DNA from: an uncultured Alphaproteobacteria bacterium
Lineage (GTDB): Bacteria > Pseudomonadota > Alphaproteobacteria > Rhodobacterales > Rhodobacteraceae
DNA: 43,468 nt
Assembly (NCBI GenBank): GCA_902567635.1
Contig: CACFNV010000009.1
Span: 1 to 43,468, forward strand
Reading direction: 5' to 3'
Shown here: positions 8,161 to 16,319 of the stretch, in pieces
Layout of the letters: each line of letters starts with the position of its first letter
Numbering within the stretch: position 1 is the first letter of the stretch
Translations under genes and position numbers: made by a program
The notes under the pieces: generated by a model
Told to the model about the DNA's origin: nothing
The model's database searches: none
What the model saw: only the letters and a program-made list of their open reading frames with translations

Positions 8161-9566
8161 GTAAAAGTAGATTTGACAAATTTTTTGAATCAGTCAGAAA
8201 AGTTTTTGGCAAAAACTTTTTGTCTGAAATAACAGATACATATAGAGAAGAGCCTAGAGGGCTATTTGAAAATAAATCCAGGTATGTTGTTAAGCCAACC
8301 TCAACTAAGCAGGTTTCTGATTTCATGGGCCTAGCAACAAAGTATTCAATACCTGTGGTCCCAAGGGGAGGAGGTACTGGACTAGTTGGAGGTCAAATGT
8401 CGTCTAATGAAGATTGGATAATAATGTCGTTAGAAAAGATGGACAAAATAAAAAGTTTTTCCAGCTTAAATCAATCAATAGAGGTTGAGGCCGGTGTAAA
8501 CTTGGAAACGTTACAAGAATTTGTGAAACAAAAAAATTTTTTCCTACCCTTATCTATGGCTTCACAAGGTTCTTGTTTCATTGGAGGTAATTTAGCAACA
8601 AACGCTGGTGGTGTTAATGTTTTAAAATATGGTAATGCTAGGGACTTATGCTTGGGATTAGAAGTAGTCTTAGCAGATGGAACAATTTTTAATGATTTGA
8701 AAGTGTTAAAGAAAGATAACGCTGGATATGACATAAAAAACCTCTTCATTGGCTCTGAAGGTACTTTAGGAATTATTACATCGGCAATAATTCGGATATA
8801 CCCATTGCCTGAAAGGAAAGTTGTATCCCTTATGGCCATATCTGATCCGAAAAAAGCAGTCTCTTGTTATGAGAAAATATCTAGACAGCTGGGTAATTTT
8901 GTTCAAGCATATGAATTAATTAGTTCGGTAGGGATTGATTTTCTTAAGGAAAAAAACTTAAATTTTTTTCTTCCCTTTAAAAATAGGCCAAACTGGATTG
9001 TTCTAATTGAATTAGCGTTTGATAACCCTGAGGTTGAAGAAGAGTTTTTGGTTTGTTTGGAAAACCTTCAGAAACAGAGCTTAATAGAAGACGCTATAGT
9101 TTCCGAAAATTCTGCCAAGGCTCAGCGTATGTGGGCAATAAGAGAGTCAATCCCTGAAGCAAATAGATTAGTTGGGGCGATTTCTTCCAATGATATTTCC
9201 ATTCCTATCGACAAGATCAGTGATTTTATTAAATTCACAAATAAAAAAATTAAAAGATTAAATCCAGAGTTAAGAGTGAACTGTTTTGGTCACATCGGAG
9301 ATGGCAATCTACATTACAACGTTTTCCCTCCAAAGGGTGGTTTAAACAAGCTGTTTTTTTTGGAAAGGGATAAATTAAAAAAAATAATAAATGAGGGATG
9401 TTATAATTGCAAAGGTTCCATTAGTGCGGAGCATGGTATAGGACGACTAAAAGTTGAAGAGCTTAAAAAATATGGAGATAAAGGTAAATTATTATCAATG
9501 GCTAAAATAAAGAAAGCCTTTGATCCAGCTGGTTTACTAAATCCGGGAGTTATGTTCGAAAATTAA
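8157..9566 (+). CDS. FAD-linked oxidase (D-lactate / 2-hydroxyacid dehydrogenase type)
   Basis: A 469-residue flavoprotein of the GlcD/D-2-hydroxyglutarate dehydrogenase family, which oxidises D-2-hydroxy acids such as D-lactate, glycolate or D-2-hydroxyglutarate. The N-terminal FAD-binding PCMH domain carries VPRGGGTGLVGGQ (from Pro69) and GGNLATNAGGVNVLKYGNAR. The C-terminal oxidase domain has GHIGDGNLHYN (His379) and the terminal SAEHGIG motif (His426). I chose ATG 8157 because it gives the usual short N-terminus and an ATGA overlap with the upstream acetyltransferase; the frame stays open further upstream inside that gene but without family resemblance. The exact substrate cannot be told from the sequence. 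Confidence 0.9.
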   Translation: MSKSRFDKFFESVRKVFGKNFLSEITDTYREEPRGLFENKSRYVVKPTSTKQVSDFMGLATKYSIPVVPRGGGTGLVGGQMSSNEDWIIMSLEKMDKIKSFSSLNQSIEVEAGVNLETLQEFVKQKNFFLPLSMASQGSCFIGGNLATNAGGVNVLKYGNARDLCLGLEVVLADGTIFNDLKVLKKDNAGYDIKNLFIGSEGTLGIITSAIIRIYPLPERKVVSLMAISDPKKAVSCYEKISRQLGNFVQAYELISSVGIDFLKEKNLNFFLPFKNRPNWIVLIELAFDNPEVEEEFLVCLENLQKQSLIEDAIVSENSAKAQRMWAIRESIPEANRLVGAISSNDISIPIDKISDFIKFTNKKIKRLNPELRVNCFGHIGDGNLHYNVFPPKGGLNKLFFLERDKLKKIINEGCYNCKGSISAEHGIGRLKVEELKKYGDKGKLLSMAKIKKAFDPAGLLNPGVMFEN

Positions 9567-9591
9567 AAATCTTATAAATTAAAAAGTATTC

Positions 9592-10107
9592 ATGAGGAAT
9601 ATTGAAAGAAAATTTCTCGTTTTAGACGAGACAATTGATAATAACGATGAAGTGGAAAGCCTTCTCAATCTCGTATTTACACCACAGCGCAATAAGCTTG
9701 GCTCCTACTATTTTAGGGAGAACGTAAGCAGAGTGGAGTTTTTGTGTAAAGTAATTATGAATGACTATGGTCATATCATCGGATCAATAAGATATTGGCC
9801 GGTATACATAGGCAAAAAAAAATTTTCTTGTCTGTTGTTAGGTCCTTTGGCTGTACACCCCACTTGTCAGGGAGAAGGCATCGGTGCCAAACTAATTTTA
9901 AGAACTTTAAATTTAGCCGAAAAATATGGTTGGGAAAGGGTAATTCTAGTTGGAGACGAATCCTATTATTCCAGATTTGGATTTAAAAAGAAACTTGCTA
10001 AAGATTTAATTTTTCCAAAACCAGTCAACCAAGATAGATTGTTAGGATTGGAGTTAAAGCCCGGGTCTTTTAAGAGAGTAAAGGGATTGGTTTCTAGGTT
10101 TGAATAG
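9592..10107 (+). CDS. GNAT family N-acetyltransferase (YhbS-like)
   Basis: A 171-residue single-domain acetyltransferase. The acetyl-CoA binding motif is LLLGPLAVHPTCQGEGIGAKLI, seen as LGPLAVHP plus QGEGIGAKL. It is followed by VILVGDESYYSRFGF, which is characteristic of the YhbS-like subfamily. It lies 25 nt after the FAD oxidase on the same strand, so probably in the same transcript, and it converges on lysC with a 55-nt gap in which I see no strong terminator. The substrate is unknown. Confidence 0.82.
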   Translation: MRNIERKFLVLDETIDNNDEVESLLNLVFTPQRNKLGSYYFRENVSRVEFLCKVIMNDYGHIIGSIRYWPVYIGKKKFSCLLLGPLAVHPTCQGEGIGAKLILRTLNLAEKYGWERVILVGDESYYSRFGFKKKLAKDLIFPKPVNQDRLLGLELKPGSFKRVKGLVSRFE

Positions 10108-10162
10108 TTTATCAACATAGGTTTAGGGTTAATTTTAAAAATATATGGCACTGAAAATTAAA

Positions 10163-11383
10163 TTATATCTTTTCCAATTCGAAAGAATCGTGCAAACTTC
10201 GAACAGCGAGCTCAAGATATTTTCTTTCTATTAATACTGAAACTTTTATTTCTGACGTGGAAATAACGTGAATATTAATATTTTCCTCTGAAAGTGTTTC
10301 AAACATTTTTTGTGCGACACCCGCATGTGTTTTCATACCTATTCCTATAATTGAAACTTTAGCTACTTCACTATTAACAATTATATTTTTGTAGGTCAGG
10401 TCTTTTGATTTTGCTATAGCCTCCTTCGCGTGTTCCACTTCTTCAGCTGAACAAGAAAAAGTTAAATCAGTATTTCCGGTTTCTGAGCTGCTTTGTACTA
10501 TCATATCAACATTTATGCCTGCCTCAGCTAATGGCCCAAATATCTTGGCTGCAACGCCGGGCTTATCTTCAATGTTACTCAGAGTTATTCTTGCTTCATT
10601 CCTTTGAAACGCAATTCCTGAAATTATATTTTTTTCCATTATTTCCTCCTCATCACAAACAAGCGTGCCTTCTTCATTTGAAAAACTATTTAAAACTTGA
10701 ATTGGGGTCTTGCTCCGCATTGCTAATTCTACGGCTCTTGTTTGAAGTACATTAGCACCCAAAGAAGCCATTTCTAGCATTTCTTCAAAAGAAATTTTCT
10801 TTATTTTAGCCGCCTTGCGTTTTATCCTTGGGTCAGTGGTGTAAATACCAGATACATCAGTGTATATATCGCATCTTTCCGAACCGATACTTGCTGCTAT
10901 TGCTACTGCTGAAGTATCTGAACCTCCTCTGCCTAAAGTGGTTATTCTACTATTAGCTTCTACGCCTTGGAATCCAGATATCACAGCCACTTCAAGACCA
11001 TCTTTAAAAGATTGGATGAGTTTTTTGGTGTTCACGCTTTTTATTTTAGCGTTTGAGAAAAAACTGTCTGTATTTATAGGCAACTGCCAGCCTCTCCAAC
11101 TTCTTGCATGTATCCCTAATTTTTTTAGGGCTAACGCCAAAAGTGAAGCGGAAACATCTTCACCTGTTGAAACTAATGCGTCATATTCTGGGTCTATAGT
11201 TCCCTCTACTCCGAGATCTTTTGTTAGTTCTATTAACTTATTTGTTTGATCAGACATAGCTGATACAACAACAATAATTTTTCTATTCGGTCTTAATGCT
11301 GATCGTATTGTACCAGATACTGCTTTAATCCGAGCGACGTCTCCAACAGAGGTTCCTCCAAATTTCATAGTAAGAAACTTCAT
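10163..11383 (-). CDS. lysC: Aspartate kinase
   Basis: Phosphorylates aspartate, the committed step towards lysine, threonine and methionine. The 406-residue product has the kinase domain beginning MKFLTMKFGGTSVGD (nucleotide loop KFGGTS at residues 7-12) and the catalytic LGRGGSDTSAVAIAA block. It ends in two tandem ACT regulatory domains (about 265-335 and 345-406; visible in the IEDKPGVAAKIFGPLAEAGI repeat unit and NINVHVIS-like segment). The ACT pair implies feedback inhibition by end products such as lysine and/or threonine. It starts 11 nt after the DUF1178 stop and is the last gene of the gcrA-DUF1178-lysC run. ThrC of the same pathway lies 2.6 kb away on the other strand. Confidence 0.96.
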   Translation of the reverse strand: MKFLTMKFGGTSVGDVARIKAVSGTIRSALRPNRKIIVVVSAMSDQTNKLIELTKDLGVEGTIDPEYDALVSTGEDVSASLLALALKKLGIHARSWRGWQLPINTDSFFSNAKIKSVNTKKLIQSFKDGLEVAVISGFQGVEANSRITTLGRGGSDTSAVAIAASIGSERCDIYTDVSGIYTTDPRIKRKAAKIKKISFEEMLEMASLGANVLQTRAVELAMRSKTPIQVLNSFSNEEGTLVCDEEEIMEKNIISGIAFQRNEARITLSNIEDKPGVAAKIFGPLAEAGINVDMIVQSSSETGNTDLTFSCSAEEVEHAKEAIAKSKDLTYKNIIVNSEVAKVSIIGIGMKTHAGVAQKMFETLSEENINIHVISTSEIKVSVLIERKYLELAVRSLHDSFELEKI

Positions 11384-11394
11384 TTTAATTTCTT

Positions 11395-11811
11395 TTAGTT
11401 TAATTTATCATCATTCCAGGGAAGCGGAACAAAGGGTATTCCTTCTTTTGCCAATTCTATTGCTTCACCTTTTGTGGTTTTACCATAAATTGGTCTTTCA
11501 ACCGACTCGCCATAATGAATTGCTCTTGCCTCCGATGCAAATTCTTTCCCTACATCTTCCGCAGTGGTTTTTATTTTTTTCTTTAAGCTTAAAATTTCTT
11601 TTTCTAAAGCACCTTTGGTTGTCAAGAAGCCTTCTTTTTTCTTCTCCTCTGCTCTTAAGCTTGGAGCCATCAATGATTTTTCCACCTCTTTGGTTGAACA
11701 AATCTCACATTCCAAGTTTTTAGATTTTTGTAAATACTCAAACGAGTTATTATCAGAAAACCAGCTGTCAAACAGATGTCCATTTTTACATTTGAGTGAA
11801 TACTTTATCAT
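11395..11811 (-). CDS. DUF1178 family protein
   Basis: A 138-residue protein of the DUF1178 family, common in Alphaproteobacteria and of unknown function. The N-terminal part MIKYSLKCKNGHLFDSWF, together with the Cys pair in LECEICST, forms a four-cysteine zinc-ribbon-like module (CxxGH...CxxC). A charged middle region follows, and the C-terminus contains a YGESVERPIYGKTTKGEA-type block and ends in FVPLPWNDDKLN. I chose ATG 11811, because family members begin MI(K/R)Y; a GTG at 11820 would add three residues. It lies 61 nt downstream of gcrA and 11 nt upstream of lysC. Confidence 0.87.
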   Translation of the reverse strand: MIKYSLKCKNGHLFDSWFSDNNSFEYLQKSKNLECEICSTKEVEKSLMAPSLRAEEKKKEGFLTTKGALEKEILSLKKKIKTTAEDVGKEFASEARAIHYGESVERPIYGKTTKGEAIELAKEGIPFVPLPWNDDKLN

Positions 11812-11872
11812 TATTTGCACACTTTCTTTCGTAGTTTTAAAATACCGTTTGTGTATAAGTTTAGAAACAAAT

Positions 11873-12478
11873 TTAACTATCTTTTCTGGAACGTCTCTGT
11901 GTTAATTGCTGGAATGCAATAGATATATGAGTTTTACAATAAGGTTTCCCTGATTCAGATTCGTGTCCGCAGAACCAAAATTTTTCTGTAGCAGGGTCAC
12001 CAATGGGCCATTTGCAAGTTCTTTCAGTCAATTCCATCAGAGAAATTTTTTTAGATTTGCTCTCAATGTCTATTAGACTTTTAAGTGTTTCCTCACTTAA
12101 ATCGGATACAACTCCCAAGCTTTCGGAATCAGTTGCTTCCGAACTCCCTTTTGAAGCTTCTTTTTTTTCTGTTTTTTTATTAGTTATTCCCATAGATAAA
12201 TTGAGTTTTGCTCTTTTTGTATCTCTGGAAGATTTTTGTCCATCAACTATGGTTTGATTTTTACGAGGACGACCTCTTTTTTGAACTTTTTTTACCTCGT
12301 TGGAGCCCGTATCTCCCTTTAAAGATTTTATATCTCTATTTGAAAGACCTAACCGATGCACTTTACCAATTACTGCGTTTCTTGTAATTTCACCTAGTTC
12401 CTTAGCAATTTCACTAGCACTTTTACCGTCAAGCCACATTTTTGTTAATACCTCAACGCGTTCCTCGCTCCAACTCAT
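11873..12478 (-). CDS. gcrA: GcrA cell cycle regulator
   Basis: GcrA is an alphaproteobacterial transcription factor that acts with sigma-70 RNA polymerase at promoters carrying CcrM-methylated GANTC sites and controls cell-cycle genes. The 201-residue protein starts with the conserved helix-turn-helix MSWSEERVEVLTKMWLDGKS followed by SASEIAKELG and RNAVIGKVHRLGLSNR. A basic, low-complexity linker (RGRPRKNQ) follows. It ends with the conserved C-terminal domain ERTCKWPIGDP...FWFCGHESESGKPYCKTH, which binds sigma-70. It is somewhat longer than the Caulobacter protein because of the linker. It diverges from the ABC-2 permease gene across about 90 nt. I saw no GANTC site in that gap. Confidence 0.94.
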   Translation of the reverse strand: MSWSEERVEVLTKMWLDGKSASEIAKELGEITRNAVIGKVHRLGLSNRDIKSLKGDTGSNEVKKVQKRGRPRKNQTIVDGQKSSRDTKRAKLNLSMGITNKKTEKKEASKGSSEATDSESLGVVSDLSEETLKSLIDIESKSKKISLMELTERTCKWPIGDPATEKFWFCGHESESGKPYCKTHISIAFQQLTQRRSRKDS

Positions 12479-12569
12479 AGTTTCTCCAAACTTTATTATA
12501 TCTAAATTAAGAATAAAATCGTATACAATGAAAAAAAAAATAAATAAAGAAATAGTTATCTATTTACGT

Positions 12570-13367
12570 ATGGTACAGACAAATAAGAAGATCAACAATT
12601 TCTCTAACTTACTTGGGGTGTATACTCTAATAATTAGAGAAAAAAGACGTTTTACAACAATTTGGACGCAAACCTTACTAGCTCCGATAGTTACTTCAGG
12701 CTTATTCATTTTAATCTTTTCATTTGTCTTTATTGACAGAGGGCAAGATAGTTTAGCCACTGTTAACTATAGTCAGTTTCTTGCTCCAGGTATTTTAATG
12801 ATGGTAACATTACAAAACGCTTTTGCAAATACCTCTACATCAATCTTGGTTTCCAAAGTCAATGGTAATATAGTTGACACCTTAATGCCTCCCTTGACGG
12901 CAATAGAGTTAACAGTAGGCTTCATGATAGGTGGGATTTTAAGAGGCTTGTTTGTTGCGTCAGGGGTCTTAATTGTTATTTTCCCATCAGTTGGTTTGAT
13001 GCCGCATAATATTTTTTTGATTTTTATATATATTTTATTAGGTAGCATGACTTTTTCTCTAATGGGAATATTAGTTGGAATATACTGTAACAAGTTTGAT
13101 CAGATGAGTGCAGTGAATAATTTTTTAATAACGCCGCTCTCTTTTCTATCTGGCACCTTTTATTCTGTAAGCAGACTTCCACATCCTTTTAATGAGATTT
13201 CATTATTTAATCCTATTTTTTGGCTTATGGATGGTGTGAGGTTTGGCTCTATTGGAGAGATTGAATCAAATTTCTGGTTATGCCTTGGGGGAATATTGAT
13301 TATCAACGGTGTCTTGTTTTGTTTTGTTTGGAGGTGGTTTTCATGTGGATATTATCTAAAAAATTAA
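12570..13367 (+). CDS. ABC-2 type transporter permease
   Basis: Integral membrane subunit of an ABC-2 exporter (YadH-like family), about 265 residues with six hydrophobic segments. Family features are the amphipathic start LIIREKRRFTTIWTQTLLAPI, FLAPGILMMVTLQNAFANTS, PLSFLSGTFYSVSRLP and NPIFWLMDGVRFG. I chose ATG 12570, close to the conserved N-terminus; an in-frame ATG at 12528 would add 14 lysine-rich residues and is possible. A longer open frame upstream runs antisense through gcrA and is not believable as coding. No ATP-binding subunit lies beside it, although one normally accompanies this permease. Its cargo is unknown. argD follows after 42 nt. Confidence 0.85.
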   Translation: MVQTNKKINNFSNLLGVYTLIIREKRRFTTIWTQTLLAPIVTSGLFILIFSFVFIDRGQDSLATVNYSQFLAPGILMMVTLQNAFANTSTSILVSKVNGNIVDTLMPPLTAIELTVGFMIGGILRGLFVASGVLIVIFPSVGLMPHNIFLIFIYILLGSMTFSLMGILVGIYCNKFDQMSAVNNFLITPLSFLSGTFYSVSRLPHPFNEISLFNPIFWLMDGVRFGSIGEIESNFWLCLGGILIINGVLFCFVWRWFSCGYYLKN

Positions 13368-13409
13368 TCATAAAAGGACTTAAGCCAAGACACTAAAGAA
13401 AGAAAGTAA

Positions 13410-14606
13410 ATGAAAAGACTGACAAATAGAAAAAAAAGTAATTCTCTTTTGAATACATATAACCGGGCCCCTATATCCTTCGTGCAGGGGAAAGGTGTTT
13501 GGCTGATAGATAAAAAGGGTGAGAGATATTTAGACATAGCTTCTGGCATTGCTGTTAACTCCTTAGGCCATGCACATCCCCAGTTAATAAAGGCTTTAAA
13601 TAATCAAGCAACGAAACTGTGGCATACTTCGAACCTTTACAATATTCCAAACCAAGAAAAATTGGCAAAATTACTTGTACGCCAAACCTTTGCAGACAAA
13701 GTTTTTTTTACCAACTCTGGAGCAGAAAGTATTGAATGTGCTATAAAGATGGCAAGACGTTATTTCTTCTCAATAGGTGAAAAGACTAAAAATAAAATTA
13801 TTACCTTTTCTGGATCTTTTCATGGCCGAACTATAGGAACGATTGCTGCCGGAGGATCAAAAAAACTTTTGGAAGGATTTGGGCCTAAAGCATCAGGATT
13901 TAGTTCAGAAAAAATAGAAGAATTAGAAACTTTAGAGAAAAGAATTACAAAACGAACATGCGCTATTTTAATAGAACCGATTCTAGGAGAAGGTGGAATA
14001 ATACCCATGAATGGCAAGATTCTAAAAGAATTGAAGACGATTTGTAGAAAGAATGAAATTTTGTTAATTTTTGACGAAGTTCAAACAGGCGTCGGACGAA
14101 CAGGATATTTTTTGGCACATGAGAAATTTAAGGTAAAGCCGGACATTGTTGCTTTAGCCAAAGGATTGGGTGGAGGGTTTCCTATAGGCGCTTGTCTTGC
14201 TACTGAAAAAGTAGCAAAAGGGATGACTCCAGGGACGCATGGATCTACCTATGGGGGAAATCCTTTGGCTTGCGCGGTGGCGACAGTGGCAGTAAGCAAT
14301 ATTTTAAAGCCGGAATTCTTAGAAGATGTAAGGCAAAAAGGAAACTATTTTAAAATGGAGTTAAAAAGTCTCGTAAAAAAATACCCTCATCATTTAGAAG
14401 AAGTAAGAGGTGAGGGTCTGATGCTTGGATTAAAATGCTCCTCAAAGAATTTAAATTTAATCGAAGAATGCAGGAAGGAAAAACTATTAGTTGTTGCTGG
14501 GGGAGAGAACACTATTAGAATATTACCTCCTCTTACCATAAAAATTAATGAGATTAACCAGGCATTAAATAAGTTAGAAAAAGCCTTATCGAAATTGGAG
14601 CTTTAA
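13410..14606 (+). CDS. argD: Acetylornithine aminotransferase
   Basis: PLP-dependent class-III transaminase converting N-acetylglutamate semialdehyde to N-acetylornithine in arginine synthesis; the same family can serve as succinyldiaminopimelate transaminase in lysine synthesis. The 398-residue protein has LLNTYNRAPISFVQGKG at the N-terminus, FFTNSGAESIECAIKMAR, the PLP aspartate in LLIFDEVQTGVGRTG and the Schiff-base lysine Lys251 in ALAKGLGGGFPIGA. The first ~12 residues (MKRLTNRKKSNS) are a basic extension relative to many homologues. argF follows after 2 nt, giving an argDF pair. Confidence 0.94.
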   Translation: MKRLTNRKKSNSLLNTYNRAPISFVQGKGVWLIDKKGERYLDIASGIAVNSLGHAHPQLIKALNNQATKLWHTSNLYNIPNQEKLAKLLVRQTFADKVFFTNSGAESIECAIKMARRYFFSIGEKTKNKIITFSGSFHGRTIGTIAAGGSKKLLEGFGPKASGFSSEKIEELETLEKRITKRTCAILIEPILGEGGIIPMNGKILKELKTICRKNEILLIFDEVQTGVGRTGYFLAHEKFKVKPDIVALAKGLGGGFPIGACLATEKVAKGMTPGTHGSTYGGNPLACAVATVAVSNILKPEFLEDVRQKGNYFKMELKSLVKKYPHHLEEVRGEGLMLGLKCSSKNLNLIEECRKEKLLVVAGGENTIRILPPLTIKINEINQALNKLEKALSKLEL

Positions 14607-14608
14607 TT

Positions 14609-15538
14609 TTGAATAACTTTTTAAATATTAATGAAATCACTTTGACAGAATTAGAAAGTATACTTGAAGATGCTCACAGATTAAAAAAATCTCTTGAACC
14701 AGGTTTTAAGGGTTTAAGGAGAGATAATAGACTGGAGGGTTGCAATTTAGGCTTATACTTTCAGAAACCATCTACCAGAACTCGGTTATCATTTGAAACA
14801 GGAACTATGCAGTTGGGGGGCAAAGTAATCAATATTCGACCAGATGAGATCCATTTAAATGAAGGGGAAAGTATAGAGGACACAGCTAAGATTTTGTCGT
14901 TATTTTTGGACGCTATAGTAATTAGGTTATTCAAAGAAGAGCATTTGTATGAATTTGCAAACAGTGCAAATATACCGGTCATTAATGGCCTAACCAATGA
15001 TAGTCACCCTTGCCAGGTTTTGACAGATATTTTCACTTTTCAGGAACTCAGAGGAAATATTAGTGAAAAAACAGTTGTTTGGTTTGGGGTTGCAAATAAT
15101 GTTTTGAACAGTTTCTTGCATGCTTCCACTCATTTCAACTTTAAGATAATTTTCTGTGGCCCAGAAAAGTTCAAACCTCAAAAAAAGGTTTTAGATCTTA
15201 GGCCTAGGGGGAAGGAAAGATTTTTTGAAATCGAATCTGATCCTATCAAGGCTGTAAAACAAGCAGATTTAATTGTTACCGACAAATGGGTATCTATGCA
15301 TGATAAACCACTTAATGAAAAAGATTTAGAAGAACTTATGAGATTTCAAATAAACAAAACTCTTGTAGATAAAGGAAAGAAAGAAGTCCTTTTCATGCAC
15401 TGTTTGCCAGCTTCAAAAGGTTTAGAGGTTACAGACGAGATGTTTAAAGATAAGAGGTCAGTAGTTTTCGAAGAAGCAGAAAATAGAATGCATTTGCAAA
15501 AAGCTATATTGTGTTGGTGTTTGAAAAAAATTAGTTGA
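14609..15538 (+). CDS. argF: Ornithine carbamoyltransferase
   Basis: Forms citrulline from ornithine and carbamoyl phosphate. The 309-residue product has the carbamoyl-phosphate loop S55TRTR59 (KPSTRTRLSFE), H133PCQ136 and the ornithine-binding H264CLPA268. The usual SMG-type loop is partly replaced, with DKWVSMHDK in place. The start appears to be TTG at 14609, two nt after the argD stop, with GGAG at 14597-14600 inside the argD end giving good spacing. It ends tail to tail with the hypothetical gene on the other strand, only two nt apart, leaving no room for an intergenic terminator. In many relatives hslO (Hsp33) follows argF, but not here. Confidence 0.95.
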   Translation: MNNFLNINEITLTELESILEDAHRLKKSLEPGFKGLRRDNRLEGCNLGLYFQKPSTRTRLSFETGTMQLGGKVINIRPDEIHLNEGESIEDTAKILSLFLDAIVIRLFKEEHLYEFANSANIPVINGLTNDSHPCQVLTDIFTFQELRGNISEKTVVWFGVANNVLNSFLHASTHFNFKIIFCGPEKFKPQKKVLDLRPRGKERFFEIESDPIKAVKQADLIVTDKWVSMHDKPLNEKDLEELMRFQINKTLVDKGKKEVLFMHCLPASKGLEVTDEMFKDKRSVVFEEAENRMHLQKAILCWCLKKIS

Positions 15539-15540
15539 TC

Positions 15541-15984
15541 CTAAATAGTGTTTAAAATTAATATTCCAGTAAAGCAAATTAAAGAAAAGAAGAGCAAAAT
15601 ATATCTAAGCTTAAGTTTTTTAGATGATAACCCATCTAAAAGTTTCTTTGGAATAATGTTGGGATCAGTTTTTTTGTTTTTTTCCAGAAGATTTACATTT
15701 TGAATCGATGCAAGTTTTAAAACCTCACTATTTGAAGCTTTCTGTTCTTCTTCTAAAGAATTTAGTTGTTTATTAAAATATGCAATCATTTCTCTCTGAT
15801 GAGACTCTAGCTTGTCGATAGCAGTCTCTAACTCCTTGAAAGCATTATTCTGAGCATTTTGGAATTCATCTAGCCTTTCGTCTACCAAAGTTCTAACGTT
15901 TTGCCTAATTTCTTCAATTTGATTGCCAGAGAGAAACCTTTCTCTTACATCTTGAATACGGTCTTTTATAATGTTGTTTTCCAT
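15541..15984 (-). CDS. Unrecognised tail-anchored coiled-coil protein
   Basis: I do not recognise this 147-residue protein. Residues 1-30 are charged (MENNIIKDRIQDVRERFLSG). Residues of about 30-105 are rich in Glu, Gln, Asn, Lys and Leu with heptad-like spacing, suggesting a long helix or coiled coil (for example FKELETAIDKLESHQREM). A short basic stretch (LSSKKLK) precedes a single hydrophobic helix at the very C-terminus (about 128-145), ending in LNTI. There is no signal peptide, so the likely topology is a cytoplasmic coiled coil held by a C-terminal anchor. It overlaps nothing and stands alone between argF and tRNA-Leu. Codon use looks like its neighbours. Function unknown; a scaffold or membrane-associated adaptor would fit, but that is speculation. 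Confidence 0.75.
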   Translation of the reverse strand: MENNIIKDRIQDVRERFLSGNQIEEIRQNVRTLVDERLDEFQNAQNNAFKELETAIDKLESHQREMIAYFNKQLNSLEEEQKASNSEVLKLASIQNVNLLEKNKKTDPNIIPKKLLDGLSSKKLKLRYILLFFSLICFTGILILNTI

Positions 15985-16019
15985 AAGATTCGCTAAAAAT
16001 TAGACTCTGTTTTTAAGTA

Positions 16020-16065
16020 AACTGTAATGCAGTTAACTTAATAATGCAAAATTCATGCTAATTAT
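16020..16065. other. Two small AT-rich hairpins downstream of tRNA-Leu
   Basis: AACTG-TAATG-CAGTT (16020-16034) and an imperfect stem ATAATGCA...TGCTAATTAT (16041-16065, with a two-nt bulge) lie between the tRNA-Leu 3' end and the hypothetical gene. Neither is followed by a U-run in the tRNA direction, so they are not textbook terminators. They could help stop or process the tRNA transcript. Confidence 0.25.
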
Positions 16066-16099
16066 TTGATAAGAGTAATTATTTTCTCAACAAATGAAT

Positions 16100-16186
16100 T
16101 GGTGCCCGCTGCCGGACTTGAACCGGCACGACTGTTAAGTCGAGGGATTTTAAGTCCCTTGTGTCTACCAATTCCACCAAGCGGGC
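16100..16186 (-). tRNA. tRNA-Leu (anticodon UAA)
   Basis: On the minus strand an 87-nt tRNA runs from GCCCGCTTGGTGG to AGCGGGCACCA. Acceptor arms GCCCGCT/AGCGGGC pair fully. The anticodon stem GGGAC...TCCC surrounds CTTAAAA with anticodon TAA. A long variable arm (CTCGACTTAACAGTCG) marks a class II tRNA, and the T-arm holds GGTTCAAGTCC. The 3' CCA is encoded (16100-16102). It reads UUA codons (and UUG by wobble), frequent in AT-rich genes. Confidence 0.97.
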
Positions 16187-16212
16187 ATTCTCAAGACACA
16201 TCATGGAAATTA

Positions 16213-16241
16213 CATTAATATTATAAAGCTTTTAAGGTCAA
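16213..16241 (-). promoter_or_regulatory. Candidate tRNA-Leu promoter
   Basis: On the minus strand TTGACC (16236-16241) is followed after 17 nt by TTAATG (16213-16218), about 27 nt upstream of the mature tRNA 5' end. A TATAAT also lies between them but only about 10 nt from the TTGACC, too close for a standard spacing. Position fits a short 5' leader. This is a motif match only. Confidence 0.35.
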
Positions 16242-16319
16242 GAGGATATAATTAAACTTGATATCATAGAAAACATATTATCTATAAGAGCTGACAACAA
16301 TTTTAAGGAGGTGCTTAAA

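Noticed and set aside
10108-10162. Terminator between the converging GNAT gene and lysC
   Set aside because: Only AT-rich sequence with no stable GC stem or T-run; not supportable.
10860-11249. A 129-codon plus-strand frame inside lysC
   Set aside because: Opposite strand of a conserved kinase gene, with no recognisable domain or start signal.
12300-12569. N-terminal extension of the ABC-2 permease reaching back through gcrA
   Set aside because: It is antisense to gcrA and has no similarity to permease N-termini; the helices begin after ATG 12570 (or 12528).
16041-16065. Rho-independent terminator for tRNA-Leu
   Set aside because: The stem is weak, bulged and lacks a following U-run on the minus strand, so it was listed only as a small hairpin.
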